A DNA stretch of 64,000 bases, taken from positions 1 through 64,000 of the forward strand of contig NZ_LOCQ01000049.1 of assembly GCF_001677885.1 (NCBI RefSeq), in the 5' to 3' direction. Below, piece after piece: positions 12,301 to 18,312 of the stretch (position 1 is the stretch's first letter; each line of letters opens with the position of its first letter). Position numbers and translations under genes: made by a program. The notes below the pieces were generated by a model. That model was not told where the DNA came from. It saw only the letters and a program-made list of their open reading frames with translations, and ran no database searches. Source of the stretch: Janthinobacterium psychrotolerans (lineage in GTDB: Bacteria > Pseudomonadota > Gammaproteobacteria > Burkholderiales > Burkholderiaceae_D).

Positions 12301-12739
12301 GGATGCCGTTCGGGTTGACGATGAAGACTTTGCCATTGGCCGACAGATTGCCAAGGATCGTCGTGCCGTCATTGCCCAGCACCCGGTTCAGCGCCACCGC
12401 ATGGCTGTTCGGCTGCACGAACTGCACCGATTCGCCCTGCTTGATATTGAAGTTGGCCCAGTTGATCACCGCATTCTGGCTGCCCTGGTGGATCACCGTC
12501 GAACCCGGCGCACCGCTGATGTTCGCCTGGCCCGCCACCACCGTGCCGCCCGTCGGCCCGGCCAGCGCCAGGCTGCCGTAGCCGAGCATCAATGCCGCCG
12601 CCATGCTGGTCAGCGCAAACTGCGCGCCGCCGCCGCTGCTGCCGGGCATGGAACGCTTGCCGGCCGATTTGACGTTTTCGGAAACGGCGGCGTAGGCGCC
12701 GGTGGCCTGGTTCCAGATGGAGCGGTAGATGCGGTTCAT
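353..12739 (-). CDS. Giant TpsA exoprotein / adhesin with YDG (MBG) repeats, two-partner secretion
   Basis: A 4128-residue surface protein, probably a filamentous-haemagglutinin-type adhesin secreted by the TpsB encoded just upstream. The start at 12739 (MNRIYRSIWN) has AGGA 7 bases upstream and gives an extended signal peptide with cleavage near ALA-G (60/61). The TPS domain follows, with the NPNGI motif at about 142-146. About 12 GLUG motifs (GGLVG.N.G..) come next, then about 31 YDG units of 85-92 residues (K-VYDG, FADKNAGTGK, ASNY, ITPKALTV). The last unit is an MBG-like domain, followed by a roughly 110-residue tail with no recognised domain. The stop of tpsB is 29 bases upstream, so the pair is one operon. 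A role in attachment or biofilm is inferred from the family. Confidence 0.88.
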   Translation of the reverse strand: MNRIYRSIWNQATGAYAAVSENVKSAGKRSMPGSSGGGAQFALTSMAAALMLGYGSLALAGPTGGTVVAGQANISGAPGSTVIHQGSQNAVINWANFNIKQGESVQFVQPNSHAVALNRVLGNDGTTILGNLSANGKVFIVNPNGILFGQGASVNTAGLVASTLDINNADFMAGNYKFAGNGTGRVLNQGALNAPGGFVALLGAHVSNEGTINARLGSVALAAGQAITLDVAGDGLLKVAVDSGAVGALVQNGGLIQADGGSVVMTAQAAGNLLKTVVNNTGVIEAHTIDTRSGTIKLLGDMQTGTVNAAGTLDASAPAGGKGGFIDTSAAHVNIAKGIKVTTKAANGLSGTWLIDPVDFTIAASGGNMTGTDLMTGLSNGSVQILSTDGTGGTAGDVNVNEAIAWSANKLTLTAQNNININKPMTGTGTASLALEYGQSTVASSNAAHITIKAEVNLPSGNSFSTKQGSDGTTKVYTMITSLGAAGSVTGTDLQGMRNLMSGNYALGANIDASATSNTAIWGANGFIAIGTNTTPFTGQFEGLGHVITGLTSSNSTSNLSAALFGTITTAAQIRNVGVLDVNLTSSVPGSGSYGNAAGVVGSSSGLINNAYVSGSLTTPGYAYIGGLVGKNSGTILNSGSSATITVTNATLDTVIGGLVGLGTKASKITGSYNTGAVTATAKHTGGGLVGINYGAITNSFNTGAVAVGIDAGGLVASNRGSIALINNSFSTGAVSGSGHVGGLVGWTTASSQINNSYATGTVTGLGLGGLASASVSTGGLVGNNRSSISNSYATGDVTGATSSVGGVVGANGTSTAAGSVTNVYSSGKVTLTGTVAGTTVAGGVIGFNNATATITGGYFNSTVNLGSAIGDGTGSATKVNPLSATQMRTGTSFDNFSFTTSTGQSGNNWVMVNTDGTLNNAGGALGATGPMLSSEYSTTIKSPHQLQLMAMNLAGNYTLARDLNMAATGTTGDVWNGATFVPVGTSTAAPFTGTFDGAAHVISNLSLNRPGIDSTGLFGATSSTAVIRDVGLDGGSVNGATATGTLVGNNAGTISGSYSTMSVTGTANTGGLVGNNSGTVSNSYASGAVSGTNTVGGLAGVNSGALSNNYATGVVTGSSNTGGLAGASTGSATGNFWDTATSGQASSAAGTGLGTTAMKSQATYTAATWDLANTWIIYDSLSYPLLRAFMTPLQVNFAANNSKAYDGTSTFTASGVTASRLGAYASLLGTLNTRAAGNAVNVGTYAITAGGLYSGQRGYIISYGAGNVTIDKRAVTVSGMTASAKTYDGNATASLAGGTLSGLVVGETVGFSGQAGAFADQNAGTGKSVTVSGITLVNGANLASNYSVTNPTGVTADITPKALTVTGATAGNKVYDGNTKATVSGGVLTGLVGSETLGLSGLSGVFADKNVATGKAVTISGATLADGAGLASNYMVSNPTGVTADITQATINTVSNIVAASKEYDGATSATVSNAGATFAGMVNGDILTVSATSASFADKNVGSGKTVTASGLTLGGTDAANYNLTAGSGSGSGAITPKVLTVSGAVAGNKTYDGLTAAVITGGALSGMIGTETVGLGALSGAFGDKNAGTGKAVTVSGGTLSDGSNGGLAGNYTLASVTGLTANITQKALTVSGVTVASKSYDGNTKATISGGTLNGLVSGETLNLSGQSGTFSDQNAGNGKAVTVTGAILGDASGLASNYTVSNVTGATGNITRKTVTVTGATAADKVYDGSTGAIVSGGTLSGLVSGETLGLGSVAGLFDEQNVASGKTVTVVAATLSNGTGGGLASNYTVGASLASTASITPKALTVTGMTAGNKVYDGNTMVNLTGGALSGLVVGETVGFLGQAGAFADKNAGTGKNVTVSGVTLVNGVNLASNYSVSNPTGITASITPKALTISGVSAANKVYDSTTKASVTGGTLSGLVSGETLVLSGLSGTFADKNAGTGKGVTVSGATLADGTGLASNYTVGNPASVTANISQATISTVSNIVAGSKVYDANTKATVTNAGATFAGMVNGDVLTVSATSASFADKNAGSGKTVTASGLTLGGTDAGNYSLTATTGTGSGAITPKALTISGMSATSKVYDGSTKATLSGGSVSGLVGSETVGVNGLSASFDDKNAGTGKAVTVTGTTLVNGGNGGLASNYTISNPAGLVANITPKALTVTGMTAGNKVYDGSTAASLAGGTLSGLVSGETLLVSGGSGVFADKNAGNGKAVTVSGVSIADGTGSASNYTVSNPTGVTGNITQKALSVTGALAADKTYDGALDATITGGSLSGFVGTETVALASLAGAFADKNAGNGKAVSITGGTLASGSNGGLASNYSVGPASGLAASITQKALTVTGVAAANKVYDSTTKASVTGGTLSGLVGSETLVLSGLSGTFGDKNAGSGKTVTVSGATLADGTGLASNYTVSNPASVTANISQATISTVSNIVAGSKVYDANTKATVTNAGATFAGMVNGDVLTVSATSSTFADKNAGSGKTVTASGLTLGGTDAGNYSLTATIGTGSGAITPKALTISGMSATSKVYDGSTKATLSGGSVSGLVGSETVGVNGLSASFDDKNAGTGKAVTVTGTTLVNGGNGGLAANYTISNPAGLVANITPKALTVTGMTAGNKVYDGSTAASLAGGTLSGLVSGETLLVSGGSGVFADKNAGNGKAVTVSGVSIADGTGSASNYTVSNPTGVTGNITQKALSVTGALAADKTYDGALDATITGGSLSGFVGTETVGLATLTGTFADKNAGNGKAVGITGGTLSSGSNGGLASNYTVAGSGGLSASIAQKALTVTGLTAGNKVYDATTKATISGGALDGLVAGENLGLSGLSGVFGDKNAGTDKAVMVSGAQISDGTGLASNYMVSNPINVKADIAKADITGVTGIAVAGKTYDTTTTATVTNAGATFAGLFNGDALNVSATSATFADKNAGSGKTVTASGLTLGGTDAGNYKLTATTGTGSGTITQAQISSVSGITAAGKTYDGTDAASLNAGATYNGLLGSDSLSFAATKAAFSDRNAGAKTVKVEGIVLGGTDAGNYSLASNMASGTGTITPKALTVSGATAGNKVYDGTLAASVTGGALNGLVNNETLSLSGLAGTFANQNVASNIAVTASGATLLDGTGLASNYTVSDPTGLSANITPKELTIGGIAAGNKVYDGTLSASLTGGALQGLVAGETLVLSGTTGVFGDKNAGGNKMVTVSGASLADGTGLASNYMVSNPTGLTASITAKALTVTGQLAGNKVYDGNTQASLSGGALSGLVAGETLGIAGQIAVFSDKNAANGKTVTVTGTTLVDTATGLAGNYTVSNPTGLTASITPKALTVSGQLASNKVYDGNTAAQLSGGVLAGLVGGETLVIGGQSAAFADKNAGAAKSVTVTGTTLLDTATGLASNYSVSNPAGLSASITTKALTVTGQLAGNKVYDGNTAASLSGGTLSGLVGSESLGFAGQTAVFSDKNAANGKTVTVTGTTLVDTATGLAGNYTVSNPAGLSASITTKALTVTGQLAGNKVYDGNTAASLSGGALSGLVAGETLGIAGQTAVFSDKNAANGKTVTVTGTTLLDTSTGLAGNYTVSNPTGLSASITAKALTITGQLAGNKVYDGNTQASLSGGALSGLVAGESLGIAGQTAVFSDRNAANGKTVTVTGTTLVDTPTGLASNYSVSNPAGLSASITAKALTVTGQLAGNKVYDGNTAASLSGGALSGLVGSESLGFAGQTAVFSDKNAANGKTVTVTGTTLRDTSTGLASNYTVSNPTGLSASITAKALTVTGQLAGNKVYDGNTQASLSGGALSGLVAGETLGIAGQTAVFSDKNAANGKTVTVTGTTLLDTSSGLASNYSVSNPTGLTASITPKALTVSGQLAVNKVYDGNTAASLSGGVLSGLMAGETLGLGGQTAVFSDRNAANGKSVTVTGTTLADTASGSASNYTVSNPAGLKASITQAVLGVQVNNAQKDQGRANPDFTARYTGLIGSDTLANEVSGTLAFSTPASTSSPSGNYLVSAAGQSSTNYALTYTPGVLTVNPTEALQSTLASVAAAVNVAPSQGNMVQAEVVTTGQKVDSKVEAVAAAKGEPEQGTNTGNGTSAVNTPAVQLSGTVTTNVLPGLRLSVIDTGLRLPTQGTNTSLESQ
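4430..5700 (-). repeat. Higher-order duplication inside the YDG array, copy A
   Basis: This five-unit block recurs 1338 bp further on (copy B at 5768-7038). The 264-base stretch 4695-4958 reads the same as 6033-6296, and most of the rest differs by scattered single bases. 1338 is a multiple of 3, so the reading frame is kept. Block edges were judged by eye and may be off by tens of bases. Confidence 0.8.
5768..7038 (-). repeat. Higher-order duplication inside the YDG array, copy B
   Basis: Near-identical partner of the block at 4430-5700, offset 1338 bp (446 codons, five YDG units). The differences cluster at the outer edges, where sequence similarity falls back to that of ordinary neighbouring units. 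Confidence 0.8.
9310..10930 (-). repeat. GLUG-motif region of the exoprotein
   Basis: About 12 short repeats of the form GGLVG.N.G.I.NSY..G (for example GGLVGNNRSSISNSYATG) in two groups of about eight and four, separated by roughly 180 residues. GLUG motifs are common in large secreted adhesins, usually between the secretion domain and the distal repeat shaft, as here. Confidence 0.75.
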
Positions 12740-12768
12740 GGCGGGTCCTGACGGGTAATCGTTAATTT

Positions 12769-14424
12769 TTAGAAATATTTGACGGCCTGCAGCCAGAAGC
12801 GGCCCGCGGCATCCGGCGCCGAGGTGGCTTTGGCATTGCCCAGCTTGTGTGCGTAATACGCCTTGACCAGCAAGGCGTTGGCGCCCGTCCACGACAGGCC
12901 CACGCCGGCGCCGCTCAGGGTGCGGCGGTTCTCGCCCGGGCTCCACTGGTTGCGGTTGAGCTTGACGGTGCCGGTGTCGGCAAAACCGATTACTTGCAAC
13001 TGGCCGGCGATGGCCTCAAAGGCCGGCAGATTGCGCCGCAGTTCCAGGTTCAAGACATAGCCCTGGTCGCCATACGCCTCGCCACCCGGATAGGCGCGCA
13101 CGCCGCCGACGCCGCCCAGGCCCATTTTTTCCGACACATCGAGGTTTTTCGAGGCTGCCTGCGCGTTGACGATGGCAAACAGGCTGCTCTCCTCGCCCAG
13201 GCTTTGCAGGCGCGAGGCGGTGAGACCCAACTTGTGGAAGCTGCCGTTGGCCTTGACCGTCAGCGCATCGATCTGGCGCGCCACTGGCGTTTCAATGTCC
13301 ACCTTGCCGGTGGTATAGGTCAGCGAATAATTGTTGACGCCGCCACCACCGGCACCATCCTTGCTGTCGCCATTGAGATTGAGTATCCAGATTGTGGCGC
13401 TCTTGTCGTTGACGGTGGCGGTCGATGCGGTCTTGTCCTGGAAATCCTTGCTGTCATAGTTCAGTTGCGCGTACAGGCTGCCGGCGCGCGCGCGGATCAA
13501 GGGGTAGCTGCCATACACGCTGGCAATCTTTGCCGTGCCCTTGGCGTCAAGCACGGCGAATTCCTTGCCCAGCTTGTAGTCCATATGGGTGTAGGCCGTA
13601 CCCAGGCGCAGCAGGCCGGCCTGGCCCTGGTAGGCGGCGCGCACGTAGTTCAGCCCGTCGGTCGAGGTGAAGGCGCGCACGGTGGCCACATCGCCGATGC
13701 CGGCCAGCTCATTGATGTTCAAGGTGGCGCCGATGCGGTTGCGGCCCGTGTAGCGGTTGCCCTGGTTGTCGAGGTCGACGCTGCCGTTGAAGCGCGCACC
13801 GGGCAGCACGTCGACGATCAGGTCGGACGCCCCCAGCGAAGCGCCCGGCGCCAGGGTCGAGCTGACCTGCACGCCCGGCAGGTCCGACAGCAGCAGCAGG
13901 CGGCGTTCGAGCGGCGTGGTGGCGATCACTTCACCGTCCAGGCCCGCCAGAATATTATGGGCCAGGCCGTCCGACAGATTGCTCTTGTTGCGCAGCTGCA
14001 CCTGGCCATACTGGCCCGGCAGCACGGCGATCTGCACCACGCCATCCTGGATGTCCTGCGCCGGCAAATAGGCCTGCGCCAGGAAATAGCCGTGCGTCTG
14101 GTAATGACTGGCGATGCGGTTGGCCAGGTTGCGCAGTTCGGCCAGGGTCAGTTCGCTGCCGGGCACGAAGCCACTGGCGGCGACCAGTTCGCTTTCGGTG
14201 TAGACCGGCGGCGCGGTGACCTGCAGGCGCGCTACCTTGATGCGGGTGCTGTCGCCGACGGTGGCGGCCGGTAGATCGCCCTGCTGCACGCGGATGACGG
14301 GAGCCGCTTTCGGCAATGGTGGCGCGACGGGAATCTGCTGCAACTGGCTGCCGGCGGTCGGTTGCTGGGCGTAGGCGCCCTGGATCAGCAGCAGCAAGGT
14401 CAGGGGAATCAGTGTGGAGCGCAA
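12769..14424 (-). CDS. TpsB outer-membrane transporter of a two-partner secretion system (ShlB/FhaC family)
   Basis: An Omp85-superfamily pore that exports the adjacent TpsA across the outer membrane. I place the start at the TTG at 14424 because GAGAGGA lies 5 bases upstream. It gives a 551-residue protein with a short signal peptide (RSTLIPLTLLLLIQGAYAQ). An in-frame TTG at 14457 would add 11 residues. A POTRA domain covers roughly residues 50-130 (TRIKVARLQVTAPPVYTESE onward). A beta-barrel of about 350 residues follows, with the loop-6 element GGVRAYPGGEAYGDQG that corresponds to the VRGY motif, and a C-terminal Phe (VKYF). It is the first gene of the tpsB-tpsA operon. Confidence 0.9.
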   Translation of the reverse strand: MRSTLIPLTLLLLIQGAYAQQPTAGSQLQQIPVAPPLPKAAPVIRVQQGDLPAATVGDSTRIKVARLQVTAPPVYTESELVAASGFVPGSELTLAELRNLANRIASHYQTHGYFLAQAYLPAQDIQDGVVQIAVLPGQYGQVQLRNKSNLSDGLAHNILAGLDGEVIATTPLERRLLLLSDLPGVQVSSTLAPGASLGASDLIVDVLPGARFNGSVDLDNQGNRYTGRNRIGATLNINELAGIGDVATVRAFTSTDGLNYVRAAYQGQAGLLRLGTAYTHMDYKLGKEFAVLDAKGTAKIASVYGSYPLIRARAGSLYAQLNYDSKDFQDKTASTATVNDKSATIWILNLNGDSKDGAGGGGVNNYSLTYTTGKVDIETPVARQIDALTVKANGSFHKLGLTASRLQSLGEESSLFAIVNAQAASKNLDVSEKMGLGGVGGVRAYPGGEAYGDQGYVLNLELRRNLPAFEAIAGQLQVIGFADTGTVKLNRNQWSPGENRRTLSGAGVGLSWTGANALLVKAYYAHKLGNAKATSAPDAAGRFWLQAVKYF

Positions 14425-14449
14425 AAGTATCCTCTCGGGTCGCGGGATG

Positions 14450-14875
14450 CGAAGCAAAAACGTTACTATCTTCTGGAAAAGGTTTCTATATTTTTAATAC
14501 TTATAAACTGGAAATTAACTGCTTTTTATTCAATCCCGTCAAGAATTCCGGCAATGAGGCATTCTCAAGAAAACAAGCTATTCAGATCTGCTTTAGCTTA
14601 CACATTTTCCACACAGAATTAATCTCCGATAATCACACCAGCCCGTCGCAACTGACGACTTGCCAGGCCAGCTGCGCGCTGCCAGCCCATAAAATTTAAC
14701 AATATCAAAAAATATTTCTACAGGGAAACAAATAAAATATTGTCTTATATTTTATCTTTATGTATTGTTTATTTATTTCAGCAATATTTAAAATGTCAAT
14801 AAAGCAAACAATTTAACAATTTGTCGGCATAATATGGATGAAAAGTTACAATCACAGTAGTATTGTGTCCGAATC
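14450..14875. other. AT-rich island upstream of the two-partner secretion operon, no gene seen
   Basis: Unlike the GC-rich flanks, this stretch is dominated by A and T, most strongly at 14695-14835, with runs such as AATATCAAAAAATATTTC and TATTTTATCTTTATG. No open frame with a credible start or family resemblance is present on either strand. Together with 14876-15058, which shows nothing recognisable either, it forms the gap between tpsB and the HD-Pnk gene. The composition suits a silencer-bound (H-NS/MvaT-like) promoter region, which is an inference. Confidence 0.6.
14776..14799 (-). promoter_or_regulatory. Possible promoter of the tpsB-tpsA operon
   Basis: On the minus strand a perfect TTGACA (bases 14799-14794) lies in the AT-rich island, followed after 17 bases by ATAAAT, a weak -10. 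It would leave a leader of roughly 350 bases before tpsB. Other AT-rich hexamers nearby could serve as the -10 instead. Confidence 0.3.
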
Positions 14876-15058
14876 ATGACAGGCAAGAAGCGCCATGTGC
14901 CGATCCTTGCCATGAAAAGCGCTGGACGAGACTGCCCGCCGACGGGCAGGTCCGGCCACTTGCAACACATCGGCCTGGCATTGAAAGTAATCTTCAGAAA
15001 TCTGCCTGGACGACCAGATACGTTGCCGCTTTACAACATTTACATGAGAGATGCGCGA

Positions 15059-16198
15059 TCAGGCCACGATATGGCGCACACGATGTGCCTCTTGCGGCAA
15101 TGGTATTTCCCAGTTCCACAACATCGCTTGCAACTTCTTGTTACTCAAGGAAGTATCGCGCAAGCCATTGCGGCGCAGCAGTTCCTTGCGGGTTTGCTCC
15201 AGATACACGATCTCAACCTCGGCATGGTATTTGTAGAGCAGGTTCAGGGTTTTCTCGCGCATCAGCGTTGACAGGTGCGTGGCGTTCCACACAAACGGCA
15301 AGCCCTTGCGCAGCAGTTCGCGCGCCCGCTCTTGCGTATAATCGCCCACCTGTCCGTCGTTCTTGCCATGGCGCAGGCCCAGCGCCTGGCGTGCATCATC
15401 GAAAGACACCACCGGCAGTTGCGGATGGTGTTTCTCTACCCAGCTATTCTTGCCCGACGCCGGCAGGCCCGACATGACAATCACCTGCGAACCCGGCTCC
15501 TGGAACAATGGATAGTCGGGATGCGCTTCGGTGCCGCGGAAGTATTTCACGCGCGTATGGTCGCCGGCAAAGGCCCGCGGCCGGTCGTAACAGCCCTCCT
15601 CGCGCGCCAGTTCGCGAAACAGCTCGATGGCGTCGAGTACACGCTGCGGATCGGGGCAGATACGCCCGCGGATATCGGCCTCGGCCAGCATCGCCAGCAA
15701 GCCGATATCGACCTGCCACGACAGTTCGCGTACGGTAAATTCGGGCGTCACGCCACGGCGCGAGGTTTCCAGCACAAAGAACGGCACCTGGTGCACATTG
15801 ATCAAACGGCAGACCGCTTCGCGCGCGGCAAACGGCACGCCGGCGTCCCACAAGGCGATGCGGGCGTCGAGCGCGCCCCTGCGCGAATGGCCCGGCTGGC
15901 CGATGGCGCCCGTGACGGGATCGATCACGGTGGTGCTGCACTTGGCCACATCGTGCAGCAGCGCGGCCAGGAACACGATTTCCTGCTGCGCGCGCGTAGC
16001 CTGCGCATAGGCCGGCATGGCCAGCAGCGCCTCGACCACCATCATGGTATGCGTCCATACATCGCCTTCGGCGTGGTAGAGCGGGTGTTGTGGCGTGGTC
16101 CTGGCCAGTTCCAGTTGCGGAAAAGCAGCCAGGCAGGCGGCAAAATCGGGCGAGCGGCCGGGATGGGGCACCAATTGGCGCAGGGTAGTCCAGTTCAT
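15059..16198 (-). CDS. HD-Pnk: HD-domain 2',3'-phosphoesterase fused to 5'-OH polynucleotide kinase (RNA end healing)
   Basis: The 379-residue protein starts at MNWTTLRQ, because its ATG overlaps the TGA of the upstream ligase gene (ATGA, 16195-16198). The N-terminal half is an HD phosphohydrolase: H50 in DVWTHT, HD at 82-83 in LLHDVAK, and later His at about 104 and 136. The C-terminal half is a P-loop kinase with Walker A GLPASGKNSW at 244-253 and WNATHLS, typical of Pnk-like kinases. This architecture matches the bifunctional HD-Pnk family known from Runella slithyformis, which removes 2',3'-cyclic or 3' phosphates and phosphorylates 5'-OH ends. Beside an RNA ligase it should prepare broken RNA ends for sealing. 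Activity is inferred. Confidence 0.8.
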   Translation of the reverse strand: MNWTTLRQLVPHPGRSPDFAACLAAFPQLELARTTPQHPLYHAEGDVWTHTMMVVEALLAMPAYAQATRAQQEIVFLAALLHDVAKCSTTVIDPVTGAIGQPGHSRRGALDARIALWDAGVPFAAREAVCRLINVHQVPFFVLETSRRGVTPEFTVRELSWQVDIGLLAMLAEADIRGRICPDPQRVLDAIELFRELAREEGCYDRPRAFAGDHTRVKYFRGTEAHPDYPLFQEPGSQVIVMSGLPASGKNSWVEKHHPQLPVVSFDDARQALGLRHGKNDGQVGDYTQERARELLRKGLPFVWNATHLSTLMREKTLNLLYKYHAEVEIVYLEQTRKELLRRNGLRDTSLSNKKLQAMLWNWEIPLPQEAHRVRHIVA

Positions 16199-17109
16199 CG
16201 TGTGCTCCGTTTCTTCGTCAGTGCAGCCAGTTCGTCGGGCGAACGGCAAGTGTGCAGGCCCAGGCTGTGCCAGGTCACCGGCGGCTGCGGCGCATACAGA
16301 TCCACGCCCGGCGCCAATTGATTGGCAATCAGGGGCCGCGTGGCGTGGTGCGAGCCGCTGTCGAGGATGGTTTGCGTGAAGTCCTGGCGCACCAGCTTGT
16401 AGCGCGCCAGCACTTGCTCGTCGTCTTCGACCTTCAGGTACAGGCCTTCGGCCAGGTCCGATTTGTCGGTCTGCTGCCAGCACAGGGGCAACGGCAAACG
16501 CTCGCGCGCCACCACCGTCTCGAAAGCCGTGCGCCACACGCCCGACTTGGCCAGCGCGTGGCGCAGCAACAACCACAGTTGCTGCGTGGTCGCCGGCATG
16601 AGCCCTGCATACAGCACCGGCACCGGCAGCACGGGCGAGCCCGCCAGCAAGGCATGCCGGCGCGCCGTCGACAAAAACGTGCGCGTGCGGCGGCAATAGA
16701 TGTCGAACTCGTTGAAATAATGCGGCAGGCTATCGTAGAACACGGAATGCTTGCTGTAGGCCCATTCGCCATACATCACGTACTGGTCTTCCAGCAGCGC
16801 CAGCAAGGCTTGCTCATGGGCATGCGCCCACGGTTTCAACAGATTGAACTGGCGTTCGCCACCGCCGCCAGCCAGGTAGTGGCCGCGCGACTGCAGCAGC
16901 ACCTCGCCCGCCTCGCTGAACGACACGGCGGCGTTGGCGCCATCGATTTTTTCTTCGATGACGACGTATTTGCCGGCCAGCCGCCTCAATGGCATTTGGT
17001 CAAGGGCATCGTCGCCGGGCTGCAGGCGCGAACCTTCCAGGTGCGGCGTGCGCGGGTATTTGAATAACGGTAAATTGGGTAAAAACATGGCGTCACACGC
17101 CGCGTTCAC
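16195..17109 (-). CDS. ATP-dependent RNA ligase (Rnl2-like nucleotidyltransferase)
   Basis: A protein of about 304 residues with the nucleotidyltransferase motifs in order: motif I EEKIDGAN with the lysine to be adenylated at residue 54, motif III region GEWAYSKHSVFYDSLPHYF then FDIY, motif IV EGLYLK at 221-226, and motif V RYKLVR at 236-241. These define the RNA-ligase / mRNA-capping superfamily. The GTG at 17109 has AAAGGA 9 bases upstream. An ATG seven codons in (17088) is the alternative start. The gene overlaps the HD-Pnk gene by ATGA, so sealing and healing enzymes are translationally coupled. The likely role is repair of RNA cut to 2',3'-cyclic phosphate and 5'-OH ends, for example tRNAs hit by ribotoxins. 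The substrate is not shown. Confidence 0.85.
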   Translation of the reverse strand: MNAACDAMFLPNLPLFKYPRTPHLEGSRLQPGDDALDQMPLRRLAGKYVVIEEKIDGANAAVSFSEAGEVLLQSRGHYLAGGGGERQFNLLKPWAHAHEQALLALLEDQYVMYGEWAYSKHSVFYDSLPHYFNEFDIYCRRTRTFLSTARRHALLAGSPVLPVPVLYAGLMPATTQQLWLLLRHALAKSGVWRTAFETVVARERLPLPLCWQQTDKSDLAEGLYLKVEDDEQVLARYKLVRQDFTQTILDSGSHHATRPLIANQLAPGVDLYAPQPPVTWHSLGLHTCRSPDELAALTKKRSTR

Positions 17110-17374
17110 CGGGGCGTGTCCTTTGCAGGGTCAGGGGTGCTGACGACGGGGTCGGGCGTGGCTTACCTGGAGCACAAGGTGTCGCGGCAATCGGTGGCGT
17201 TGATCGACAAGATCAAGGCGCCGGCCGATGCTGCACAGGGCAGTTCGTCAGCGTTAGCAGGTGATGGCGAATTGGCGCGGCACTTTTGGCTCCAGCATGG
17301 AAGAGGTTGGGTAAAGAAGCTGCAATATAACGGCAGCGCCGCCGGATTGCAAGCTTGTACCTTGCAAACGAGCG

Positions 17375-18244
17375 CTACTTCCTGGCCAGGCGCGTGATCA
17401 GGCTGGACGTATCGTAACGGTGGCCGCCGGCCTGCTGCACTTCGCCATAGAACTGGTCGGTCAGGGTGGTGACCGGCAAATCGCTGCCGTTGCGCTGCGC
17501 TTCGGCCAGGCAGATGCCCAGGTCCTTGCGCATCAGGTCGACGGCAAAACCGAAGTCGAACTTGCGCTCGATCATGGTCTTGCCGCGGTTTTCCAGCTGC
17601 CACGATTGCGCCGCCCCCTTGGAAATCACGTCGACCACCAGCGCCGCGTCGAGCCCCGCATTCTCGGCAAAGGCGATGCCTTCGCTGAGCGCCTGCACCA
17701 GGCCGGCGATGCAGATCTGGTTGACCATCTTGGTCAGCTGGCCCGAACCGGACGGCCCCATGTAGGTCACGGCGCGCGCGAACAGCGCAATGACGCTCTC
17801 GGCGCGCGCATAGGCGTCGGCATCGCCACCGGCCATCACCGTCAGCTTGCCGTTTTCGGCGCCGGCCTGGCCGCCCGAGACGGGCGCGTCGAGAAAGAAC
17901 ACGCCCTTTTCTTTTGCGGCCGCATGGATCGTGCGCGCCGCTTCGGCGGACGCCGTCGTATGGTCGATGAGGATGCTGCCCGGCGCCATGCCCGAGAGCA
18001 AACCGCCCTCTTCGAGGATCACCTGGTACAGATCGTTATCGTTGCCGATGCAGGTAAAAACGAACTCAGTCCCAGCAGCCGCTGCGGCCGGCGTGGCGGC
18101 GCCATGGCCTTTGTGCCGTGCCAGCCAGGCTTGCGCGCGTGCCGGATTACGGTTGTACACGGTCACGTCGTGCCCGCCCGCCGCCAGATGGCCCGCCATC
18201 GGGAAACCCATCACGCCCAGGCCGATAAATGCCACTTTTGCCAT
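17375..18244 (-). CDS. Beta-hydroxyacid dehydrogenase (3-hydroxyisobutyrate dehydrogenase family)
   Basis: An NAD(P)-dependent oxidoreductase of about 289 residues. It opens with a Rossmann loop (FIGLGVMGFPMAGHL). The substrate-binding signature DAPVSGGQAG lies near 120, and the catalytic Lys sits in GSGQLTKMVNQ. The C-terminal all-helical domain is complete. I choose the ATG at 18244 (MAKVAFIGLG) because AAGGGG lies 9 bases upstream. The ATG at 18253 directly abuts that SD. Members act on 3-hydroxyisobutyrate, tartronate semialdehyde or glyoxylate/succinic semialdehyde; the sequence alone does not decide which. It follows hisC on the same strand after about 70 bases and may be co-transcribed. 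Confidence 0.85.
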   Translation of the reverse strand: MAKVAFIGLGVMGFPMAGHLAAGGHDVTVYNRNPARAQAWLARHKGHGAATPAAAAAGTEFVFTCIGNDNDLYQVILEEGGLLSGMAPGSILIDHTTASAEAARTIHAAAKEKGVFFLDAPVSGGQAGAENGKLTVMAGGDADAYARAESVIALFARAVTYMGPSGSGQLTKMVNQICIAGLVQALSEGIAFAENAGLDAALVVDVISKGAAQSWQLENRGKTMIERKFDFGFAVDLMRKDLGICLAEAQRNGSDLPVTTLTDQFYGEVQQAGGHRYDTSSLITRLARK

Positions 18245-18312
18245 ATTGTCCATCCCCTTGTCATGGTTGAATAATCCGCTGATTGTGGCACACCTTCATG
18301 CCGTTGAAGCTG

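Noticed and set aside
10079-12751. 890-codon plus-strand frame antisense to the N-terminal part of the exoprotein
   Set aside because: The minus strand carries the signal peptide, TPS domain and GLUG motifs; the plus frame has no recognisable features.
17116-17397. A 93-codon plus-strand frame between the RNA ligase and dehydrogenase genes
   Set aside because: Composition is mixed, no family resemblance is seen, and its end overlaps the dehydrogenase gene antisense.
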